Source: Prevotella sp. (GTDB lineage Bacteria; Bacteroidota; Bacteroidia; Bacteroidales; Bacteroidaceae). Taken from it: 10,562 nucleotides of DNA. The translations under genes and the position numbers were made by a program. The notes below the pieces were generated by a model. It saw nothing but the letters and a program-made list of their open reading frames with translations. It was not told the DNA's origin and ran no database searches. Where the stretch lies: contig JAIJUV010000082.1 in NCBI GenBank assembly GCA_022732315.1, positions 1-10,562 of the forward strand. Direction: 5' to 3'. Shown here in pieces: positions 1 to 6,499 of this stretch; positions within the stretch are counted from its first letter, which is position 1; each line of letters opens with the position of its first letter.

Positions 1-74
1 TTTATGACATCCTCAAAATTCTGCATGCCGTATGGTATGCGCTTGCGATAAATGCGCTTTGGTCTTACTATCAT
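1..74 (-). CDS. AAA-ATPase-like / PD-(D/E)XK family protein, N-terminal fragment
   Basis: Only the first 24 codons are inside the window; the gene continues past the left edge. The frame opens with ATG at 74-72 and has no stop. The visible peptide begins MIVRPKRIYRKRIPYGMQNF and continues EDVI. The block R-I-P-Y-G-x-x-N-F-E resembles the conserved N-terminus of the Bacteroidetes AAA-ATPase-like proteins (PF09820, often joined to a C-terminal PD-(D/E)XK nuclease-like domain), where a phrase like IPYGISNFE precedes a YYVDKT motif. The start is supported by a well-formed promoter about 36 bp upstream. These proteins are usually present in many copies in Prevotella and Bacteroides genomes and have no settled function. 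The family call rests on about ten residues, so it is tentative. Confidence 0.6.
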   Translation of the reverse strand, partial: MIVRPKRIYRKRIPYGMQNFEDVI

Positions 75-109
75 AACTCAGTTTGATTATTCGTTTTTGA
101 ATCTGATGG

Positions 110-142
110 CAAAGATAATACTTTATCTCCTAATCTCCAAAA
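110..142 (-). promoter_or_regulatory. Promoter of the AAA-ATPase-like gene
   Basis: Read on the minus strand, TATCTTTG (117-110) matches the Bacteroidetes -7 consensus TAnnTTTG. A TTTTGG block (142-137) lies upstream and supplies the -33 TTG at a 20-bp spacing. It points at the ATG at 74 and gives a leader of about 30 nt. Confidence 0.7.
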
Positions 143-210
143 CTTTTCCCGAAAAACTTCTACCATACAGCTAGAATATTTTTCTTTTATGCAAGTTTTT
201 TGGCTTTTTC

Positions 211-242
211 TTTTGTGTTTTCATGAGAAAAGATTAATTTTG
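211..242 (+). promoter_or_regulatory. Orphan plus-strand promoter upstream of a hairpin
   Basis: TTTTG (211-215) and TAATTTTG (235-242) form a full Bacteroidetes promoter with 19 bp between the TTG and the -7 box, the same geometry as the promoters in front of the metallophosphoesterase and queH genes here. No plus-strand protein gene follows: the next plus-strand gene starts at 1472, and the intervening gene lies on the other strand. Predicted transcription start is about 249. Confidence 0.5.
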
Positions 243-248
243 TATCGA

Positions 249-335
249 ATGGTGTATACTAATAAATACAAGAATCCCCTGATGAACTCCGATGGGGGAG
301 TTGTCATCAGGGGATTCTTTGTTTCTTTATTTCTT
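249..335 (+). ncRNA. Candidate small RNA ending in a strong hairpin
   Basis: A transcript from the promoter at 211-242 would start near 249, run about 20 nt of AU-rich sequence, enter a 21-bp hairpin (270-319) and finish in a T-rich tail (318-337). That gives an RNA of roughly 75-90 nt with no convincing coding content; the open frame through it has no homology I recognise. Its 3' part is complementary to the 3' untranslated region of the NigD-like mRNA, so it could act in cis or be a trans-acting regulator. Alternatively the hairpin is only the terminator of the minus-strand gene and the promoter match is chance. This is inferred from sequence pattern alone and matches no RNA family I can name. 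Confidence 0.35.
270..319. terminator. Long bidirectional terminator hairpin
   Basis: Arms 270-290 and 297-319 pair over 21 bp (16 bp, a 2-nt bulge at 302-303, then 5 bp) around a 6-nt loop. The GC core is CCCCTGATGA with its complement. On the plus strand it is followed by a T-rich tail interrupted by G, C and A. On the minus strand it is followed by TCTTGTATTTATT. It lies about 50 bp past the stop of the NigD-like gene on the minus strand and is that gene's probable terminator, while the T-richer side serves plus-strand transcription. Confidence 0.75.
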
Positions 336-367
336 TTTATTCCATATATCCTTTTCAGATCTTTCTT

Positions 368-1117
368 TTATCTGATGCTTTCGCCAGCTTCGCTATAGCC
401 TTCCAGCATCCTGGTGCTGGTGATGGACTTGCGGGAGCAGTAGTCGAAATCTACCTTCTTGTGGCCTTGGCTTGAACGCCAGCGGATGGTGAGCTTCACC
501 GTCTTGCCCTTGGTATCTGGCAGGGCTTCGTTGAGATTGAAGGCTACCAGGGCATCACGCCAGTAGTTCTGAGGGTCGCCATTTACGTTATGACGAAGCT
601 CTACCTCGTATGGATTCTCTGGATTTACTCCTGTTACGAGATTGATGTAATGAGGCTTCTGACCTCCCCAGAGAGCACGGAAGCGGAGGGTGAGATAGCC
701 ATCCTCGGCTACGGTTACCCAGTCGCGAACGATATCTACCTGGTTGTTGCCATATTTCTGGCTGTTTGCTTCGTCGGAACCCAGAGATGGTACTGGCTTC
801 TTGGTCAGAATGCTGTCTATCCAGTTTACATGAACCACCTGGTTGTACTTGTCGTTCATCTCATTGGTGACGGAGTAGTTAACGAGTGCACGCACCTCTT
901 TGTCGCCGAATGGCTTGTTGAGGTTCTTGGCGAGCAGCGTGGTGTTGTCGTCGAGCTGCAAATAGCAGGCATCGCCATTCTGTTTTACTGTTACCAATGC
1001 GTTTGGTAAAATACGATCCCAATCGGTGTCATCGTCGTTGTTGCACGATTGGAAGGTGAGGGCTGACAGGAGCAGTGCCACTGCCAGCCACGCCTTCTTG
1101 AAATCTATTTTTCTCAT
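368..1117 (-). CDS. NigD-like surface lipoprotein
   Basis: A 249-residue predicted lipoprotein. The signal peptide has a Lys/Arg-rich start, a hydrophobic core (about residues 9-22) and a lipobox ending in Cys25 (TFQSC). The acidic residues right after the cysteine (NNDDDTD) resemble the Bacteroidetes lipoprotein export signal that sends proteins to the outer face of the outer membrane. The rest fits the NigD-like family: an N-terminal small beta-barrel (about 35-110, starting DWDRILPNALVTVK) and a C-terminal beta-sandwich (about 120-245, with VTVAEDGYLTLRFRALWG). NigD proteins are named from a Bacteroides bacteriocin locus, but most copies are stand-alone and of unknown function. No partner gene is adjacent here. 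The leader just upstream is purine-rich; no clear promoter was found. The family call is firm, the function open. Confidence 0.85.
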   Translation of the reverse strand: MRKIDFKKAWLAVALLLSALTFQSCNNDDDTDWDRILPNALVTVKQNGDACYLQLDDNTTLLAKNLNKPFGDKEVRALVNYSVTNEMNDKYNQVVHVNWIDSILTKKPVPSLGSDEANSQKYGNNQVDIVRDWVTVAEDGYLTLRFRALWGGQKPHYINLVTGVNPENPYEVELRHNVNGDPQNYWRDALVAFNLNEALPDTKGKTVKLTIRWRSSQGHKKVDFDYCSRKSITSTRMLEGYSEAGESIR

Positions 1118-1166
1118 ACTTATTCTTTTCCTTTCTTTTCTTTATTAATTCTTACTTGTTTTTAAA

Positions 1167-1186
1167 GCTTTTGCCCTTTCAGGGCG
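1167..1186. repeat. Single arm of a dispersed palindromic element
   Basis: This 20-bp sequence matches the right arm of the terminator hairpin at 3465-3484 in 19 of 20 positions. It contains GCCCTTTCAGGGC (1173-1185), which folds on itself as a 5-bp stem with a 3-nt loop. Two near-copies in different intergenic regions suggest a short recurring intergenic repeat. Confidence 0.5.
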
Positions 1187-1214
1187 CTAGGGGCTATTTG
1201 TCTTTACCCAGCTT

Positions 1215-1249
1215 AGAAAAAATATCAGCATGCTTGATATTGTTTTCTG
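1215..1249. repeat. Imperfect inverted repeat in the NigD-like gene leader region
   Basis: The core is AATATCA (1221-1227) and TGATATT (1235-1241) around GCATGCT. The arms extend through AGAAAA (1215-1220) and TTTTCT (1244-1249) with one unpaired base. Read on the minus strand the hairpin ends in ATTTTTTCT, like an intrinsic terminator, about 100 bp ahead of the NigD-like start. It could be an attenuator, a terminator or a DNA-binding site. Confidence 0.45.
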
Positions 1250-1384
1250 TCTTTAAAATAACGAAAGAAGGAAAAACTTGCGTGAGATTTAGCAAAAGAA
1301 AGTTAAAACGGAAGAAGGGGGATTATTGACTTGCTGAATAAATGGAATAATCTGGCTTGACGGATAAAAAAATGGGGATTTATT

Positions 1385-1414
1385 TTGTAGTGTCTCCGTT
1401 TTGCAGTACCTTTG
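1385..1414 (+). promoter_or_regulatory. Promoter of the metallophosphoesterase gene
   Basis: TTG (1385-1387) and TACCTTTG (1407-1414) are separated by 19 bp. Predicted transcription start is about 1421, giving a leader of about 50 nt before the ATG at 1472. The leader side contains short complementary segments (ATCTG 1430-1434 with CAGAT 1443-1447) that could form a small stem. Confidence 0.75.
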
Positions 1415-1471
1415 CAGCAAGATGTTGCAATCTGTAATAAACCAGATGCTGCTATCTATAATAATAGGTAT

Positions 1472-2608
1472 ATGAATAAGATTATAAAAAAGATATTTCG
1501 ATCGATATTGTATGTCGTGGGCGTCGTGGCGTTTTCGATGGTTCCCGATATGTGGCTCTGGCATATCGGAGTGAGCGAATGGCCCCTGCCGCTTGCCATC
1601 CTCTGGTGGGTTCCCACGCTGCTCATCCTCCTTGCCGAGATGGGACTGCAACTGGGCAAGTTTCATCGGGAGTCGGTGAGGGTACTCTTCACGCTGATTC
1701 TCTTCTCCGTGATGCCGAAGGTGGTGTTCATCCTCTTCGATTTCATCATGCCTTGGTTCTTCGCCATCTTGCCGGCGCTGGCTGTGATGGGGTGGTTCCT
1801 CTTTGGCTTCGTGGCGGGCTGGAAGCGGCTGGAGGTGAAATATGTTACTTATTCATCGCCCGATCTTCCTCCTTATTTCGACGGATACAAGATTCTGCAT
1901 TTCAGCGATTTCCATCTGGGCACCTTCCCTAAGGGGTCTGACTTCGTGAAGCAGGTGGTGGAACGTGCCAATGCCGAGGGGGTGGAGATGATGCTCTTTA
2001 CCGGCGACCTGGTGAACAATGATGCCAGCGAGGTGGAGGCTTATGTGGATGATTTGAAGAAACTGCATGCGCCCGATGGCATCTTCTCGGTGTGGGGAAA
2101 CCATGATTATTGCGAATACAATACGCATCATGGCATCAGGGATTTGAGAAAGAATAGACGACTGCTGTTCAGTCTGCAGGAGCAGATGGGATGGCACCAG
2201 CTGATGAACGAGCATTTCACCATATCGCATGGCATGGCTTCGATAGAAATCATTGGTGTGGAGAATGCGGGACAGCCGCCGTTTACCAACCGCAGTAATC
2301 TGAAGAAGGCGATGAAGGGGGTGGAGAAGGATGCCTTCAAGATTGTGCTGACTCACGACCCACATCATTGGCGCAGAGAGGTGCAGAAGACGGGTGCCCA
2401 CCTGACACTGGCTGGTCATACCCATGCCGGACAGTTGAAGATTGGCAACCTGACTCCTGCCAAGATGGCTTTCAAGGAGTGGGGCGGCGAATACTGGCAG
2501 GGCAGACAGTTGCTTTATGTATCTGCAGGCCTGGGCGGTACCTTCCCGTTCCGCCTGGGAGCATGGCCTGAAATGACCGTGATTACCTTGAAGCGAGAGC
2601 TACGATAG
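1472..2608 (+). CDS. Membrane-anchored metallophosphoesterase (YkuE/YaeI type)
   Basis: A 378-residue protein with four predicted N-terminal membrane helices (about 10-30, 38-58, 69-90 and 94-116) followed by a calcineurin-like phosphoesterase domain. All metal-binding motifs are present: DFH (Asp146, His148), GDLVNN (Asp179), GNHD (Asn210, His211), TH (His295) and GHTH (His316, His318). These residues normally hold two divalent metals that hydrolyse phosphoester or phosphoanhydride bonds. YkuE/YaeI-like members have been linked to lipid-type phosphate substrates, but the substrate here is unknown. The frame stays open upstream to a TTG at 1412, but that codon lies inside the promoter -7 box, so the ATG at 1472 is preferred. 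The gene appears monocistronic: its own promoter precedes it and queH has another. Confidence 0.88.
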   Translation: MNKIIKKIFRSILYVVGVVAFSMVPDMWLWHIGVSEWPLPLAILWWVPTLLILLAEMGLQLGKFHRESVRVLFTLILFSVMPKVVFILFDFIMPWFFAILPALAVMGWFLFGFVAGWKRLEVKYVTYSSPDLPPYFDGYKILHFSDFHLGTFPKGSDFVKQVVERANAEGVEMMLFTGDLVNNDASEVEAYVDDLKKLHAPDGIFSVWGNHDYCEYNTHHGIRDLRKNRRLLFSLQEQMGWHQLMNEHFTISHGMASIEIIGVENAGQPPFTNRSNLKKAMKGVEKDAFKIVLTHDPHHWRREVQKTGAHLTLAGHTHAGQLKIGNLTPAKMAFKEWGGEYWQGRQLLYVSAGLGGTFPFRLGAWPEMTVITLKRELR

Positions 2609-2689
2609 TTAAAAACTGGCGCAAAGTGTTAAGCCTTGGTAAAAAAAGCGAGAAAAACAGATTAATTTGAAAAATCATCGCTTAAAAAT

Positions 2690-2719
2690 TTGGTGATTCG
2701 GAAAATAATCGTAACTTTG
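2690..2719 (+). promoter_or_regulatory. Promoter of queH
   Basis: TTG (2690-2692) and TAACTTTG (2712-2719) are separated by 19 bp. Predicted transcription start is about 2726, giving an unusually long leader of about 95 nt. Confidence 0.75.
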
Positions 2720-2743
2720 CACTAGTTTTCGCATATATTTGGG

Positions 2744-2785
2744 CAAATGGGGGGTGTCGAGAGATTGTACTCCATTTGTTTTTTT
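2744..2785 (+). terminator. Intrinsic-terminator-like hairpin in the queH leader
   Basis: CAAATGGGG (2744-2752) pairs with CTCCATTTG (2770-2778) over 9 bp (one G-T pair) around a 17-nt loop, directly followed by seven T residues (2779-2785). It lies between the queH promoter and the queH start, so it would have to be bypassed for queH expression from that promoter. An ATTT at 2737-2740 could compete for AAAT of the left arm. This looks like an attenuator, but no known riboswitch consensus was recognised. Confidence 0.55.
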
Positions 2786-2820
2786 AGTAAAAAGTTCAAA
2801 GTTTAAAGTTCAAAATAAAA

Positions 2821-3426
2821 ATGAAGATTCCAGTAGAAGAACAATATAAATTCGTGAAACTTTCTCTCCCTGATGGAAGCAAGGCCGATGGTCATGCCGT
2901 ATTGCTGCATGCCTGTTGCGCTCCTTGTTCGTCTGCCATCGTGGAGTGTATGCTTCGTAATGGTATGAAGCCTACGGTGTATTTCAGCAACAGCAATATC
3001 TATCCGCAGCAGGAATTCGAGATTCGCAAGCACGAGCTGATGCGATTCCTGGAGGCGCAGGGTGTGCCATACGTGGAGGATGAGTACGACCATGAGGAAT
3101 GGCTTGCCAACATCAAGGGCTTGGAGAATGAACCGGAAAGGGGAAGCCGCTGCTCGGCTTGTTTCCTCTATCGCCTGAAGCATGCGGCTAAGTATGCGCA
3201 GGAGCATGGCTTCCATCTGCTTACCACCACGCTGGCTTCGTCGAGATGGAAGAACATCAGGCAGATTGATGCTGCCGGACATATCGCCGTTGAGGGATGC
3301 CCAGATGTAGAGTGGTGGGATATGAACTGGAGAAAAGGCGGTTTGCAGAATCGCCGTGGAGAATTATTGAAAGAGAATGAATTCTACAACCAATTGTATT
3401 GCGGTTGTGAATTCAGCATGAGATAA
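2821..3426 (+). CDS. queH: Epoxyqueuosine reductase QueH
   Basis: A 201-residue protein of the QueH (DUF208/COG1636) family. It carries out the last step of queuosine synthesis, reducing epoxyqueuosine in the tRNA anticodon wobble position to queuosine, and replaces the unrelated cobalamin-dependent QueG. Family cysteines are all present: HACCAPC (Cys32, Cys33, Cys36), RCSAC (Cys111, Cys114) and YCGC (Cys194, Cys196) near the C-terminus; some bind an iron-sulfur cluster. Other family signatures are the SNSNIYPQQEFEIRK block and the TTTLASSRWKN block. Length is normal and complete. No other queuosine gene is adjacent. The leader holds a terminator-like hairpin, so expression may be attenuated. 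The gene ends 5 bp ahead of a bidirectional terminator. Confidence 0.93.
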   Translation: MKIPVEEQYKFVKLSLPDGSKADGHAVLLHACCAPCSSAIVECMLRNGMKPTVYFSNSNIYPQQEFEIRKHELMRFLEAQGVPYVEDEYDHEEWLANIKGLENEPERGSRCSACFLYRLKHAAKYAQEHGFHLLTTTLASSRWKNIRQIDAAGHIAVEGCPDVEWWDMNWRKGGLQNRRGELLKENEFYNQLYCGCEFSMR

Positions 3427-3430
3427 GAAA

Positions 3431-3485
3431 TCGCCCTGAAAGGCAAAAGCATTGTCTATCGAACGCTTTTGCTCTTTCAGGGCGA
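3431..3485. terminator. Bidirectional terminator between queH and fhs
   Basis: Arms 3431-3450 and 3465-3485 pair over about 20 bp with one extra base, around a 14-nt loop. The stem contains TCGCCCTGAAAG and its complement. T-containing stretches lie outside both arms (TTTTATAT on the plus strand, TTTCTTATC on the minus strand). It sits between two convergent genes and would end both transcripts. Its right arm recurs at 1167-1186. Confidence 0.8.
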
Positions 3486-3499
3486 ATAGTTTTATATAA

Positions 3500-3529
3500 A
3501 AATCTGTGTGAATCTGTGAAATCTGTGGG
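3500..3529. repeat. Three short tandem AATCTGTG units
   Basis: AATCTGTG occurs three times in a row (3501, 3511 and 3520) with 9-10 bp periodicity, in the 3' untranslated region of fhs. Similar AATCTGTG strings are familiar as intergenic sequence in Bacteroidales; no function is suggested. Confidence 0.6.
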
Positions 3530-3532
3530 ACT

Positions 3533-5197
3533 TTAAGAAAGACCTGTAATCTCGCCATTTACCACATCGATGCGCTCTGCCTGTGGGCTCTTTGGCAAAC
3601 CTGGCATTCGCATGATAGGACCAGCGATGACTACAATCATCTCGGCACCCATGTTAACAGTGATGTCGCGAACGTGGAGTTCGAAACCATCTGTAGGACC
3701 GTATGCCTTGGCATCGGTAGAGAAGCTATACTGGGTCTTGGCGATACAGATAGGGAACTTCTCGGCACCCAACTTCTTGATTTCTTCAATCATTGCCTTA
3801 GCAGAATCGCTCAGGGTAACGCTGCCGGCACCATAGAGGTTGAAGGCAACATCCTCAATCTTCTTCTCCACTGGCTCATCGTCATCGTAGGTGAAGTAGA
3901 GAGGAGCAGATGGATGCTCATCGATGGTCTTCACTACCAGCTCTGCCAATTCCATCGCACCCTTGCCACCTTCGGCGAAGGCACTGTTTACGGCGAAACC
4001 GCAACCCATCTCCTCGCAATGCTTGCGCAATACATCAATCTCCTCGTCGGTATCAGTAGCAAACTTGTTGAAGGCGATAACCACGGTCTGACCGAAGCTC
4101 TGCAGGTTCTTCACGTGCTTGTCGAGATTCCAGTAACCAGCCTCCATGCCAGCTACGTTTGGCTTCTTGATATCTTCCAGAGATACGCCACCATGCATCT
4201 TCAATGCCTGGAGAGTTACAACGAGCACGGTGAGGTCTGGCTGCAGACCGGTCTTGCGGCACTTGATGTTGTAGAACTTCTCTGCACCGAGGTCGGCACC
4301 GAATCCTGCCTCTGTAATGGCATAGTCGCCATACTCCAGAGCGGCAGCAGTAGCCATCACGGAGTTACAGCCATGGGCGATGTTGGCAAACGGACCGCAG
4401 TGAACGAAGGCAGGAGTGCCCTCTGTGGTCTGAACCAGGTTTGGCTTCAGGGCATCGAGGAGCAGGGCCACGATACTTCCGCCTACACCCATATCCTTGA
4501 CGGTGAATGGTTTGTCATCATCAGTGATACCGAGGAGAATTTTGTCGATGCGACGACGCAGGTCGTCAACGCTAGTTGCGAAACACATGATAGCCATGAT
4601 TTCAGAAGCAGGAGTGATATCGAAGCCTGCCTCTGTCTCGATGCCGTTCTTATCGCCGATACCGGTGATGATGCGGCGGAGACCACGGTCGTTTACGTCC
4701 ATCACACGGCGCCAGAGAATCTTCTTCAACTTGAATCCCTCTGCCTCGTGCTGGAAACGATAGTTGTCCAGGAGGGCAGCAATCATGTTGTTGGCCTCTG
4801 TAATGGCATGGAAATCGCCAGTGAAATGGAGATTGATCTTATCCATAGGCAAAACCTGGGCGTAACCGCCACCGGCAGCACCACCCTTCATGCCGAAGCA
4901 AGGACCCAGAGATGGTTCGCGAAGAGCCACTACAGCCTTCTTGCCAATCTTCTGCATACCCAGGGCGAGACCCACAGATACAGTGGTCTTGCCATTACCT
5001 GCCTTGGTAGGACTGATAGCGGTAACGAGGATAAGGTGATGATTCTTGAACTTGTTAGGATCGATGTCGCCAGTAGTAATCTTGGCAATGTAGCGGCCAT
5101 AGTTTTCAACCTGGTCTTCATGAATTCCTAGTTCTGCTGCTACCTCATTGATAGGGCGCAGTTTAACTGATTTAGCTATTTCAATATCTGTCAACAT
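3533..5197 (-). CDS. fhs: Formate--tetrahydrofolate ligase
   Basis: A complete 554-residue enzyme of one-carbon metabolism that makes 10-formyltetrahydrofolate from formate, ATP and tetrahydrofolate in the cytoplasm, feeding purine and formyl-Met-tRNA synthesis. The length is that of the family (about 555). Diagnostic segments are the P-loop-like [11 protein letters not shown] (about 62-72), [20 protein letters not shown] (93-112), the following [17 protein letters not shown] (116-132) and the C-terminal [13 protein letters not shown]. The ATG at 5197 follows a Bacteroidetes -7 box by about 25 bp, which supports the start. No folD or other folate gene is next to it, and it appears to be transcribed alone. 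A 485-codon open frame on the opposite strand is a shadow of this gene. Confidence 0.97.
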   Translation of the reverse strand: MLTDIEIAKSVKLRPINEVAAELGIHEDQVENYGRYIAKITTGDIDPNKFKNHHLILVTAISPTKAGNGKTTVSVGLALGMQKIGKKAVVALREPSLGPCFGMKGGAAGGGYAQVLPMDKINLHFTGDFHAITEANNMIAALLDNYRFQHEAEGFKLKKILWRRVMDVNDRGLRRIITGIGDKNGIETEAGFDITPASEIMAIMCFATSVDDLRRRIDKILLGITDDDKPFTVKDMGVGGSIVALLLDALKPNLVQTTEGTPAFVHCGPFANIAHGCNSVMATAAALEYGDYAITEAGFGADLGAEKFYNIKCRKTGLQPDLTVLVVTLQALKMHGGVSLEDIKKPNVAGMEAGYWNLDKHVKNLQSFGQTVVIAFNKFATDTDEEIDVLRKHCEEMGCGFAVNSAFAEGGKGAMELAELVVKTIDEHPSAPLYFTYDDDEPVEKKIEDVAFNLYGAGSVTLSDSAKAMIEEIKKLGAEKFPICIAKTQYSFSTDAKAYGPTDGFELHVRDITVNMGAEMIVVIAGPIMRMPGLPKSPQAERIDVVNGEITGLS

Positions 5198-5222
5198 AAA
5201 TAATGAATTTGTATTTGTGGTG

Positions 5223-5230
5223 CAAAGATA
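5223..5230 (-). promoter_or_regulatory. fhs: fhs promoter -7 element
   Basis: On the minus strand TATCTTTG (5230-5223) matches TAnnTTTG exactly and is followed by GCACCACAAATAC leading to the start codon. No convincing TTG was found at the -33 distance, so only the -7 part is called. The leader would be about 20 nt, too short for a folate riboswitch. Confidence 0.6.
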
Positions 5231-5333
5231 CGCAAAAGTATTCAGATTGCGGCATAAGAAAGTATAAAAAAAACAAAAGGGGCGGAATATCAGGCTTTTT
5301 CGTTGTTTATAGGGAGCTTACCCGTGATGAGGC

Positions 5334-5352
5334 TGATGAATTTGAATCATCA
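5334..5352. repeat. Small inverted repeat upstream of the membrane-protein promoter
   Basis: TGATGA (5334-5339) and TCATCA (5347-5352) flank ATTTGAA, about 45 bp ahead of the -33 box at 5398. Further TGAT/ATCA copies are nearby (5324, 5359). It could be an operator but is short. Confidence 0.3.
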
Positions 5353-5390
5353 TTTATGGTGATAAACTGAGCGAAATCAAATCATTATTT

Positions 5391-5434
5391 CTAGGTATTG
5401 CGAAAAAGTCTAAATAGTTGTATCTTTGCAGCCC
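5391..5434 (+). promoter_or_regulatory. Promoter of the unknown membrane protein gene
   Basis: TAGGTATTGC (5392-5401) includes the -33 TTG (5398-5400). TATCTTTG (5421-5428) is the -7 box at a 20-bp spacing and continues GCAGCCCGA. Predicted transcription start is about 5435, giving a leader of about 50 nt. The same two blocks at the same distance occur at 6537-6582 ahead of the heme-uptake operon. Confidence 0.8.
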
Positions 5435-5484
5435 GATTTGAAATCATAATAAACAGTATAAATAGTAATAAATAGAAATAAAAC

Positions 5485-6468
5485 ATGATGAAGACAAAAA
5501 ACTTGGGAATGACCATAGGGTCTATATTGATTATCTTGTTGTTGATGCCTTTGGGCCATGCGCTGATGATTATCATGGAGCATACCATGCAGCCTGCCAC
5601 CTTGCATTATTCTGCCTTTGCCATGGGTTTCGTGGGACTGGTGATTACCATCTGGGGTGTATTCGTAAAGGGTGATACCAAACAGACCGTGTTCGGTATG
5701 GCGGGTGCCCTGCTGTTCTGGACCGGCTGGGTGGAGTTCCTGCTGGCTTATTATGCCCAGCGCTATGGTGTGCATTGCGACCTGGTGGGCAATGGCGTGG
5801 TTCAGACTGCCACGGAATATGTGAATGGCATCGGCGTGCATCATACCTATACCATCAACGGCACTCCGCTGGAGGAATTCGGCCGTGCTGAACTGAAGGA
5901 AATTCGTGGTTCACGCCCTGAATATCTCATTATGCCAGCCACTTTCGGCATGTGGATGATGTTCCTGGTGATGTATATATTCTGCACCAAGACGGGCTGT
6001 AATTTCATCCGCTGGATTCAGAATCATTGCGGGGTGAAGAACCATGTAGAGCTTCGTCCGATGGCACATCATGCCAGCATCGTTACCTTTATGGAGTGGA
6101 ACATCATGATGTGGGGCTTATACCTATTATTAATGTTCTGCTACGACCCGGTGTTCCTCGGCACCACTCATCCTGTGACTTATGCCATTGGCATTCTCTG
6201 TCTCATCGGTTCGGGCATGATTTTCAAGAAGCAGTTGTACATTGGACATTGGGGTAGAAACCTGCGCATGTCGCTTGCCAACGTCATCGTATTGTGGTCG
6301 GCTGTGGAGATTGCAGCCCGCAACGGATTCTTCAAGGAAATCTGGGTGGATCCAGGCAACCATGTGGCAGAGATGGTGGGCATCCTGCTGGTGTTTGTAG
6401 GATTGATTCTCGGTTTCTGGTTTTACAACGCCAAGGATAACGGGGGAGAGATTGAAATAAAGGAGTAA
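5485..6468 (+). CDS. Multi-pass inner membrane protein of unknown function
   Basis: A 327-residue protein I cannot assign to a named family. About eight hydrophobic segments are visible (near 10-31, 43-62, 68-90, 148-167, 197-220, 227-246, 261-279 and 295-313), with a soluble loop of about 55 residues between the third and fourth (about 93-147). Trp, Tyr, His and Met are frequent around the helix ends, as in WTGWVEFLLAYYAQRYGV and TFMEWNIMMWGLYLLLMF. Thirteen histidines occur, including His25 inside the first helix and paired His119-His120 and His195-His196. The ATG at 5485 is followed by a second ATG at 5488; either may be used. A promoter that closely resembles the one of the downstream heme-uptake operon precedes it. 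A heme or metal role is a guess from context only. Confidence 0.75.
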   Translation: MMKTKNLGMTIGSILIILLLMPLGHALMIIMEHTMQPATLHYSAFAMGFVGLVITIWGVFVKGDTKQTVFGMAGALLFWTGWVEFLLAYYAQRYGVHCDLVGNGVVQTATEYVNGIGVHHTYTINGTPLEEFGRAELKEIRGSRPEYLIMPATFGMWMMFLVMYIFCTKTGCNFIRWIQNHCGVKNHVELRPMAHHASIVTFMEWNIMMWGLYLLLMFCYDPVFLGTTHPVTYAIGILCLIGSGMIFKKQLYIGHWGRNLRMSLANVIVLWSAVEIAARNGFFKEIWVDPGNHVAEMVGILLVFVGLILGFWFYNAKDNGGEIEIKE

Positions 6469-6495
6469 GAAGCTTCTTTCGAGTTGCTTCTTTCA
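6467..6495 (+). terminator. Weak terminator after the membrane protein gene
   Basis: AAGAAGC (6467-6473, overlapping the stop codon) pairs with GCTTCTT (6486-6492) around a 12-nt loop, followed by TCATT. The stem is short and the T tract poor, so termination may be partial. Confidence 0.4.
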
Positions 6496-6499
6496 TTAG

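Larger units (their letters stand above)
1118..1411. other. Divergent intergenic region between the NigD-like and metallophosphoesterase genes
   Basis: This 294-bp gap holds a polypurine leader for the minus-strand gene (about 1118-1150), a short palindromic element (1167-1186), a larger imperfect inverted repeat (1215-1249) and the promoter of the plus-strand metallophosphoesterase at its right end. The best minus-strand -7 candidate is TAACTTTC (1305-1298), one base off TAnnTTTG and with no -33 partner, so the NigD-like promoter is unresolved. No small gene was found. Confidence 0.6.
2609..2820 (+). other. queH upstream region and leader
   Basis: This 212-bp gap has no small gene. Its left half is AT-rich with no strong terminator for the preceding gene. 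The right half contains the queH promoter, a terminator-like hairpin, and finally a short A/T repeat (2789-2814) in which AAAGTTCAAA occurs twice with AGTTTAAAG between, immediately before the ATG. Such repeats are common ahead of Bacteroidales genes. Confidence 0.6.

Noticed and set aside
189..398. Plus-strand open frame of 69 codons across the hairpin at 270-319
   Set aside because: Its start lies upstream of the predicted transcription start, it reads through a terminator hairpin, and its end overlaps the NigD-like gene on the other strand.
590..1009. Plus-strand open frame of 139 codons
   Set aside because: Antisense to the NigD-like lipoprotein gene, with no promoter or family resemblance.
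1412..1471. Upstream TTG start extending the metallophosphoesterase by 20 residues
   Set aside because: The TTG is part of the TACCTTTG promoter box, so it would not be in the transcript; the ATG at 1472 begins a typical Lys-rich membrane N-terminus.
2646..2683. AAGCGA / TCGCTT inverted repeat as terminator of the metallophosphoesterase gene
   Set aside because: Only 6 bp with a 26-nt loop and no T tract after the stem.
2726..2790. preQ1-I riboswitch in the queH leader
   Set aside because: The short aptamer pattern with a C-rich loop and an A-rich tail forming a pseudoknot is not present; only a simple hairpin with a T tract is visible.
3500..3529. CRISPR-like array from the AATCTGTG repeats
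   Set aside because: The units are 9-10 bp and contiguous, without spacers and without cas genes.
3674..5131. A 485-codon open frame on the plus strand
   Set aside because: It is fully antisense to fhs, a certain gene, and its translation has no recognisable domain. It arises from codon bias in the fhs gene.
5198..5222. Tetrahydrofolate riboswitch upstream of fhs
   Set aside because: The leader from the predicted start is only about 20 nt, too short for an aptamer.
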